Positions 32,579 to 37,468 of a DNA stretch of 37,468 nt are shown here, piece after piece. Every line of letters starts with the position of its first letter. Position 1 is the first letter of the stretch. The notes under the pieces were generated by a model. The model had not been told where the DNA came from. It made no database searches and saw nothing but the letters and a program-made list of their open reading frames with translations. A program made the translations under genes and the position numbers. The stretch comes from JADGRQ01 sp041476585 (GTDB taxonomy: Bacteria > Pseudomonadota > Gammaproteobacteria > Burkholderiales > SG8-39). The stretch spans positions 1 to 37,468 of the forward strand of contig JBGOTT010000004.1 in the NCBI GenBank assembly GCA_041476585.1, read 5' to 3'.

Positions 32579-33781
32579 TCAACCTCCGGCCGCCCGTCGC
32601 ACAGCGGCCATGCCAGGCCGCACCACGCGATGGAGCAAGAAGTAAAGAGGGCGGAGGATGTGGCAAGACAGCTTCGTTGAGAAGCGCTCGGCGGCACGCG
32701 CTATGAATGCGAGTTCGGTCAAAGTGCCGGCCGGCTCCGCGTATACAGCGAACAGGTTGTCGCACACCTCCGCCGCCAGGATTGCGACCAAGGGCTTGCT
32801 TCGAACGGCCGCAAGCACGTCCGCCGGAAGGCGCGCGTCCAGTAGTTCATTGGCGAGGAAAAGGCCCAGAAAGACCATGCGTTCGGAGCCCGTTCGGCGC
32901 GCGTTCTCAATTACCTCGCGCCAATCAAGGTCAGTCTGAATTCGCACCAATTCCGCTACATCGACGACCCACTTCATCGAGTCCCACTTGTGTTTGCACC
33001 CGTGGAGGCACAGCACGAAAAGGAGGTCCTCCGGTGCGAACCAAGGCACGCTGACCCCTGTCAGGGACAGCCGGCCCAGCCCCTTCCACGCGGAGTCAGG
33101 GATTTCCGGAAGACGCCAATACCACGGTGCAACTCGCCAATTGAGATCGACGATGAACTGGCTTTCCACAGCAAATGAGAAACCGCAATGGAATCGGACG
33201 TACGCCGCTTCCGCGCGGTCTGATATCCGGCGACTGGGAATGTATCCCTGGTCGAGGAGAACACGGCGGGCCCTGAGTGCGTCGCAAGGCCTCACCAGCA
33301 GGTCGATGTCGCTGAATTGCCGCAGGGCGATGTCTCGGAAGAGGAAGGCGGCGAGTGCCGGCCCTTTGTAGGGCGTCGCAGTGACTCCAGCTTCACCGAG
33401 GGCCCGCAAAGCGCCGAGCAGCACGGAGACATGCAAAAGGTTCTGCAAGCCGAAAACCTCGAACAGGGACCGCAGCCGTCCAAAGATGTCGGGCGGTACA
33501 TTTCCCGAACGCAGGCCGGAGAGCGTCCGGTACAGAAGCGGGACGAGGCCGTGACGCCGTGCCGTCAAGATGAGCCCGTCCCAATCGAGGCGGCGACCCA
33601 GCAGACGGGAGATGCGTTGGGCCTGATCTTCATCGACCCGCATCCGCGCGCAGAGCAGAAGCAATTCGAGTTCGGGAGTGGGAACCGGCCTCATAGGCGT
33701 GCAGAAGTCCTCGCCTGAAAACCGTTCAAGATGCGTGAGAACCTCGCTGTCATTATCGCACTGCAAGAGGAGTCCCGGCAT
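32579..33781 (-). CDS. NTP_transf_5-type nucleotidyltransferase
   Basis: A 400-residue protein of the uncharacterised nucleotidyltransferase family PF14907. The diagnostic segment is TPYKGPALAAFLFRDIALRQ followed by FSDIDLLV, with the metal-binding Asp-Ile-Asp pair. The N-terminal helical part (LDWDGLILTARRHGLVPLLY) is also typical. In lasso clusters a member of this family acts as a tailoring enzyme, and members occur with HprK-like kinases and PqqD-like proteins. It may modify the peptide or a sugar. The start is uncertain: ATG 33781, TTG 33796 or ATG 33694 are possible, none with a strong ribosome-binding site. It is divergent from the export gene. Confidence 0.8.
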   Translation of the reverse strand: MPGLLLQCDNDSEVLTHLERFSGEDFCTPMRPVPTPELELLLLCARMRVDEDQAQRISRLLGRRLDWDGLILTARRHGLVPLLYRTLSGLRSGNVPPDIFGRLRSLFEVFGLQNLLHVSVLLGALRALGEAGVTATPYKGPALAAFLFRDIALRQFSDIDLLVRPCDALRARRVLLDQGYIPSRRISDRAEAAYVRFHCGFSFAVESQFIVDLNWRVAPWYWRLPEIPDSAWKGLGRLSLTGVSVPWFAPEDLLFVLCLHGCKHKWDSMKWVVDVAELVRIQTDLDWREVIENARRTGSERMVFLGLFLANELLDARLPADVLAAVRSKPLVAILAAEVCDNLFAVYAEPAGTLTELAFIARAAERFSTKLSCHILRPLYFLLHRVVRPGMAAVRRAAGG

Positions 33782-33866
33782 TGCCGCGGCGGACAACTGC
33801 CCTATGAAGCGGCTGACTCTGGCATACTCACCGTTCAGGTTTTTCTAGAAGCGATCATCTAATTTC

Positions 33867-36356
33867 ATGCGGCGTTTCCAATTGCCTAATCTGCTCCTTC
33901 TGGCCTGCGGTTTGGTCTTTTTCCACGCAGCCCAGGCTCAGCAATGCGCCCCAGGAGAATACTGCCCGCCCGGCCGAACCGGTGGCGCACGGAACGCGCC
34001 GGGCAGCCTGCCGAACTACGGGGCTCCCGTTCAGCAAGAGCGCGCGCAACCGATCGTTACGCCCACGATCACGAACCGGCCCGCGACCACAACGGTGACC
34101 CCGGGGCGCGAACCGGCGCGCAGCGGGTTCGCCCCGACCACGGGCCCTTCTCAAACGGGCGCACCTCTGCCGTTCGATGAATTGAACGAATTCCAGGAAT
34201 TCATCGCCGCATCGACCGGCCGGATCTTGCCGCTGTTCGGTCACGCGCTGTTTCTCGATGTTCCCTCGACCTTTGCGCCGGTCGAGAACATCCCGGTCAC
34301 GCCCGAATACTTGATCGGCCCGGGCGATGAGCTTTACGTACGCGCGTGGGGGCAGATCGACATCGACTACCGCACCACCGTCGACCGCAATGGCACGATC
34401 GCGATCCCGCGCGTGGGTTCGATCAATGTCGCGGGCATCCGCTACCAGGACCTCAATGCCTACGTCAAATCCGCGGTCGCGCGCGTGTACCGAAACTTCG
34501 AGCTGACCGTGAACATGGGCCAGCTGCGCTCGATCCAGATCTTCGTGGTCGGCCAGGCGCGCCGCCCCGGGGGCTACACGGTGAGTTCGCTCTCCACGTT
34601 GGTGAATGCGGTTTTCTCCGCGGGCGGCCCGTCTTCGCGCGGCTCGATGCGCAACATCCAGTTGAAACGCGGCAACAGGGTGGTGACGGAACTCGATCTG
34701 TATGACCTGCTCGTGTACGGCGACAAGTCGAAGGACGCGCCGCTGCTGCCGGGCGACGTGATCTACTTCACCCCGATCGGGCCGCTCGCCGCCGTGACCG
34801 GAAGCGTCAACACGCCGGCGATCTACGAGCTGAAGGGCGCGACCACGCTCGAAAGGCTGGTCGAATGGTCGGGCGGCCTCGCGACTACCGCCCAGACGCG
34901 TACCGCCACCATCGAGCGCATCGACGAGCGGCGCACGCGAGTTGTGGACAAGTTCTCGCTCGACAAGGCGGCGCTGGCGCGCGCGGTCAAGGACGGCGAC
35001 CTGGTGACCGTGCTGCAGGTGCCGCCGCGATTCGAAAATGCAGTCACGCTGCGCGGCAACGTCGCGCTGCCGCTGCGCCATCCGTATAGCGAAGGCATGC
35101 GCATCCGCGACCTGATCCCGGACAAGGAAGCGCTGATCACCTACGACTACTACCGCCGCCAGAACCGCGCCGTGCAGACCGAGTTCACGCAGGAACGCTT
35201 CAGAAGCGGAAGCGAGGCGGCATCGGGCACGCTCGAGCGGAGAACCGGCCGCGAGGATGCGGACGACCGGAGCGACCGACGCACCGGGCGCGAGACTGCC
35301 AGCACGGAGGACAGGGGCGAGCGCCGCACCGGGCGCGAGAATGCGGAGGACCGGACCGATCGACGCACCGGGCGGCGGCTCAGCCCGGAGAAGATCTTTG
35401 CGGAGATCAACTGGGACTACGCCGTGGTGGAGCGCCTGAACCTGAGCGACTATTCGACCTCGCTGATACCGTTCAACCTGGGCAAGGCGATCCTCGACAG
35501 CGACCCTGAGCAGAACATTGCGCTCAAACCAGGTGATATCGTCACCATCTTCTCCAAGGATGACATCAGCGTGCCGCTCGCGCGCCAGACCAAGCTGGTG
35601 CGGCTCGAGGGCGAATTTAATTTTGCAGGCATTTATCAGGCGCAACCCGGCGAGACGATCCGGCAGCTGGTCGCCCGCGTGGGCGGGCTCTCGCCCGGGG
35701 CCTACCTGTTTGGCACCGAGTTCACGCGCGAGTCCGTCCGCGCGCAGCAGCAGAGGAGCTACGAGGAAACGCTGAATCGCATCGAACGCGACATGCAATC
35801 CCAGTCCGCGGAGCGGGCGCGCAGCGCGGTTGCGCCGGAGGACGCCGAATCGCTGAAGGTCACGGTCGCGTCCCAGCAGGCGACCATCGCGCGGCTACGC
35901 TCGCTCAAGGCGACGGGCCGCATCGTGCTCGAACTGCCGGAGGACGCGAAGCTTGCCGACCTGCCCGATCTCGCCATCGAGGACGGCGATCGCGTTTTCG
36001 TGCCGTCTCGCCCGGCGATGGTGAGCGTCTTCGGTTCGGTATTCACCGAAGGCTCGTTCCTGCATCGCCCGGGGCGCAGCGCCTCCGACTACCTCGCGCT
36101 CGCGGGCGGGACGACCATTCGTGCCAATACTTCGCAGATTTTCGTGCTGCGCGCCGACGGCTCGGCCCTCGGCCAGAGCGGCTCGTTCTTCGCGTCCTCC
36201 GACGCTCGCAGCGCGCGGATCATGCCCGGCGATACGATCGTAGTACCCGAAGATTACGAGCGCCAGACCTGGACCAAAACGCTGAAGGACTGGGGGCAGA
36301 TCCTGTACCAGTTCGGCCTCGGCGCGGCCGCCATCACGGTCCTCAAGAACTACTGA
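33867..36356 (+). CDS. Polysaccharide export protein with several SLBB domains
   Basis: An 829-residue outer-membrane polysaccharide export protein of the Wza/OPX class. It has a signal peptide (LPNLLLLACGLVFFHAAQA), a Pro/Thr-rich region, a Poly_export domain (YLIGPGDELYVRAWGQID), and SLBB repeats (QIFVVGQARRPGGYTVS, VTGSVNTPAIYELKGA, FNFAGIYQAQPGETIRQLV, VFGSVFTEGSFLHRPG), ending with a possible membrane helix (LYQFGLGAAAITVLKNY). It would form the exit channel for a capsule or exopolysaccharide. It is longer than classical Wza (about 380) because of extra SLBB domains and a charged repeat at residues 457-504. No Shine-Dalgarno is seen before ATG 33867. It is 4 bases from the next gene. Confidence 0.92.
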   Translation: MRRFQLPNLLLLACGLVFFHAAQAQQCAPGEYCPPGRTGGARNAPGSLPNYGAPVQQERAQPIVTPTITNRPATTTVTPGREPARSGFAPTTGPSQTGAPLPFDELNEFQEFIAASTGRILPLFGHALFLDVPSTFAPVENIPVTPEYLIGPGDELYVRAWGQIDIDYRTTVDRNGTIAIPRVGSINVAGIRYQDLNAYVKSAVARVYRNFELTVNMGQLRSIQIFVVGQARRPGGYTVSSLSTLVNAVFSAGGPSSRGSMRNIQLKRGNRVVTELDLYDLLVYGDKSKDAPLLPGDVIYFTPIGPLAAVTGSVNTPAIYELKGATTLERLVEWSGGLATTAQTRTATIERIDERRTRVVDKFSLDKAALARAVKDGDLVTVLQVPPRFENAVTLRGNVALPLRHPYSEGMRIRDLIPDKEALITYDYYRRQNRAVQTEFTQERFRSGSEAASGTLERRTGREDADDRSDRRTGRETASTEDRGERRTGRENAEDRTDRRTGRRLSPEKIFAEINWDYAVVERLNLSDYSTSLIPFNLGKAILDSDPEQNIALKPGDIVTIFSKDDISVPLARQTKLVRLEGEFNFAGIYQAQPGETIRQLVARVGGLSPGAYLFGTEFTRESVRAQQQRSYEETLNRIERDMQSQSAERARSAVAPEDAESLKVTVASQQATIARLRSLKATGRIVLELPEDAKLADLPDLAIEDGDRVFVPSRPAMVSVFGSVFTEGSFLHRPGRSASDYLALAGGTTIRANTSQIFVLRADGSALGQSGSFFASSDARSARIMPGDTIVVPEDYERQTWTKTLKDWGQILYQFGLGAAAITVLKNY
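35235..35378 (+). repeat. RRTGRE protein repeat inside the export protein gene
   Basis: Four copies of an R-R-T-G-R-(E/R) unit are encoded at residues 457-504, spaced 13-15 residues apart (the units begin at 458, 471, 486 and 499). The linkers are acidic and low in hydrophobic residues (DADDRSD, TASTEDRGE, NAEDRTD). The DNA repeats too (CGCACCGGGCGCGAG and near variants), pointing to recent tandem duplication. The insert lies between two SLBB domains and is likely a flexible, charged loop. Confidence 0.8.
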
Positions 36357-36360
36357 TCCA

Positions 36361-37468
36361 TGGACGAGATCAATGCGGCGCCCGCCGAACAGGACGCGGA
36401 CGAAACCAGCCTGCTCGACGTCGCGCTCGTCCTCGCCGAAAACCTCCGTATCCTGATTTTGGTTCCACTCGCGGCGGGCCTCGCCGCGCTCGGAATCGGC
36501 TTCCTGACTCCGCCCACCTTTACGGCAACGGCCCGCATATTGCCGCCGATCCAGCAGCAGCAGAGCACCTCGGCAGTGCTGGCCGCGCAGCTGGGCGCGC
36601 TCGCCGGCCTCGCGGGCGGCGCCTCCGGAATCAGGAACCCGGTGGACCAGTTCGTAGCGCTCATCAAGAGCCGCACGGTCGCTGACGCAATGATCGAGCG
36701 CTTCAAGCTGAAGGAGCTCTACAAGAGGGAGTACACCGTGGACGCGCGGAAGATGCTTCAAGCTGTCACCAAGGTGTCCGCGAACGTGAAGGACGGCATC
36801 ATCTCGATCGAGGTCGGCGACCGGGACCCGAAGCGCGCCGCCGACATGGCCAACGCCTACGTGGAGGAACTGCGCAACCTTTCGCGAACGCTAGCAGTGA
36901 CCGAGGCGGCACAGCGACGGCTGTTTTTCGAGACCCAGCTCAAGCAGACCAAGGACAACCTCACAAAGTCCGAGATCGCGTTGCGCGGCAGCGGCGTCAG
37001 CGAAGCGGCCCTGAAAACGGTCCCTCAATCGGCGCTCGAATCGCTCGCCCGGATCAAGGCCCAGATCACTGTCCAGGAGGTCAAGCTCGCGTCGATGCGC
37101 ACCTTCATGACCGACTCGAACCCTGATTACAGGCTGGCGCTGCAGGAGCTTTCCGCGCTCCGCAGCGAGTTATCGAAGGCAGAACAGAGCAATATCGGGA
37201 AAGCAGCGGGCGAAGGCGCGGAGTACATCGCGAAATTCCGCGAATTCAAGTACCACGAGACGCTGTTCGAGCTGATGGCGAAGCAATACGAGCTGGCGCG
37301 CCTCGACGAAGCACGCGACGGGGCGGTGATCCAGGTGGTGGACGCCGCGCTGCCGCCCGAGAAGAAGTCCAAGCCCAAGCGCGCGTTGACGGCAGTGCTG
37401 ACCACGCTGGTGGTGTTTTTCCTGACGGTCCTGTTCGCGCTGGTGCGCCAGGCACTCCGGAACATGGC
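36361..37468 (+). CDS. Wzz-type polysaccharide chain-length determinant, 3' end outside window
   Basis: The frame is open from ATG 36361 to the window end (369 codons). An N-terminal membrane helix (ILILVPLAAGLAALGIGFL, about 31-50) is followed by a large periplasmic, partly coiled-coil domain (FETQLKQTKDNLTKSEIALR) with the Wzz signature FTATARILPP just after the first helix. A second helix (LTAVLTTLVVFFLTVLFALV) follows PKRAL near residue 340, the usual Pro-rich closing motif of the family. It sets the length of exported polysaccharide together with the upstream export protein. Whether a cytoplasmic kinase domain follows cannot be seen. Confidence 0.9.

Noticed and set aside
33855..35798. 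A 647-codon minus-strand open frame
   Set aside because: It is antisense to the SLBB export protein, whose signal peptide and domains are clear. The antisense product is Arg/His/Asp-rich without motifs.
1..37468. CRISPR arrays, tRNA or rRNA genes, insertion sequences
   Set aside because: No regularly spaced direct repeats, no cloverleaf-like or rRNA-like stretch and no transposase reading were noticed on either strand.

Overview
The window is a GC-rich, densely coded stretch of about 37 kb with short or overlapping gene junctions. It looks like a chromosomal segment of a betaproteobacterium. The prfB-lysS pair, a divergent gspNMLKJIHG / gspCDEF type II secretion locus and an SLBB/Wzz polysaccharide export locus all fit that group. 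The genus cannot be named from the sequence alone.

Left part (1-3600): the 3' end of prfB, lysS, a compact vapBC-type toxin-antitoxin pair with a promoter that predicts a nearly leaderless antitoxin mRNA, and an EamA-type drug/metabolite exporter.

Type II secretion (3597-14450): eight genes leftward (gspG to gspN, core pseudopilin and minor pseudopilins plus the L/M/N inner-membrane parts) and four rightward (gspC, D, E, F) from one 80-base divergent control region. GspC is short and has no PDZ domain. No prepilin peptidase is present. Next come an exported beta-barrel protein, a lipoprotein with three CxxCH haem motifs and a PKD-like domain, and a convergent FecR-domain protein.

Accessory island (about 18450-33800): a broken C-terminal remnant, probably of a Wzt-type polysaccharide ABC ATPase, is followed by what appears to be an undescribed ribosomal-peptide (RiPP) gene cluster. 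It starts with a candidate 60-residue precursor. Its leader carries a YxxPxI motif like lasso-peptide leaders, and its C-terminal part has three Cys and two Trp but no Asp/Glu. Behind it, tightly packed and often overlapping, are a DUF455 ferritin-like protein, an HprK-like kinase, a fourth ferritin-like paralogue that has lost most metal ligands, two more DUF455 proteins, a Ser-His (Sec11-like) S26 peptidase, an asparagine-synthetase-like ATP enzyme without the glutaminase Cys, and a CelD-type GNAT. The same island also holds a permease fused to FG-GAP/UnbV repeats, two 2-oxoglutarate/Fe(II) dioxygenases, a PqqD-like peptide chaperone with its own promoter, and an NTP_transf_5 nucleotidyltransferase. 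The likely logic is that PqqD presents the leader, the AsnB-like enzyme, diiron proteins, kinase, nucleotidyltransferase and dioxygenases modify the core, the S26 enzyme cleaves, and the permease or another system exports. This chain of events is inference.

Right part (33867-end): a large SLBB polysaccharide export protein with an RRTGRE repeat insert, and the start of a Wzz-type chain-length protein that runs off the window. A Wzt-like remnant on one side of the island and export genes on the other suggest that the peptide cluster sits inside, or was inserted into, a polysaccharide locus.
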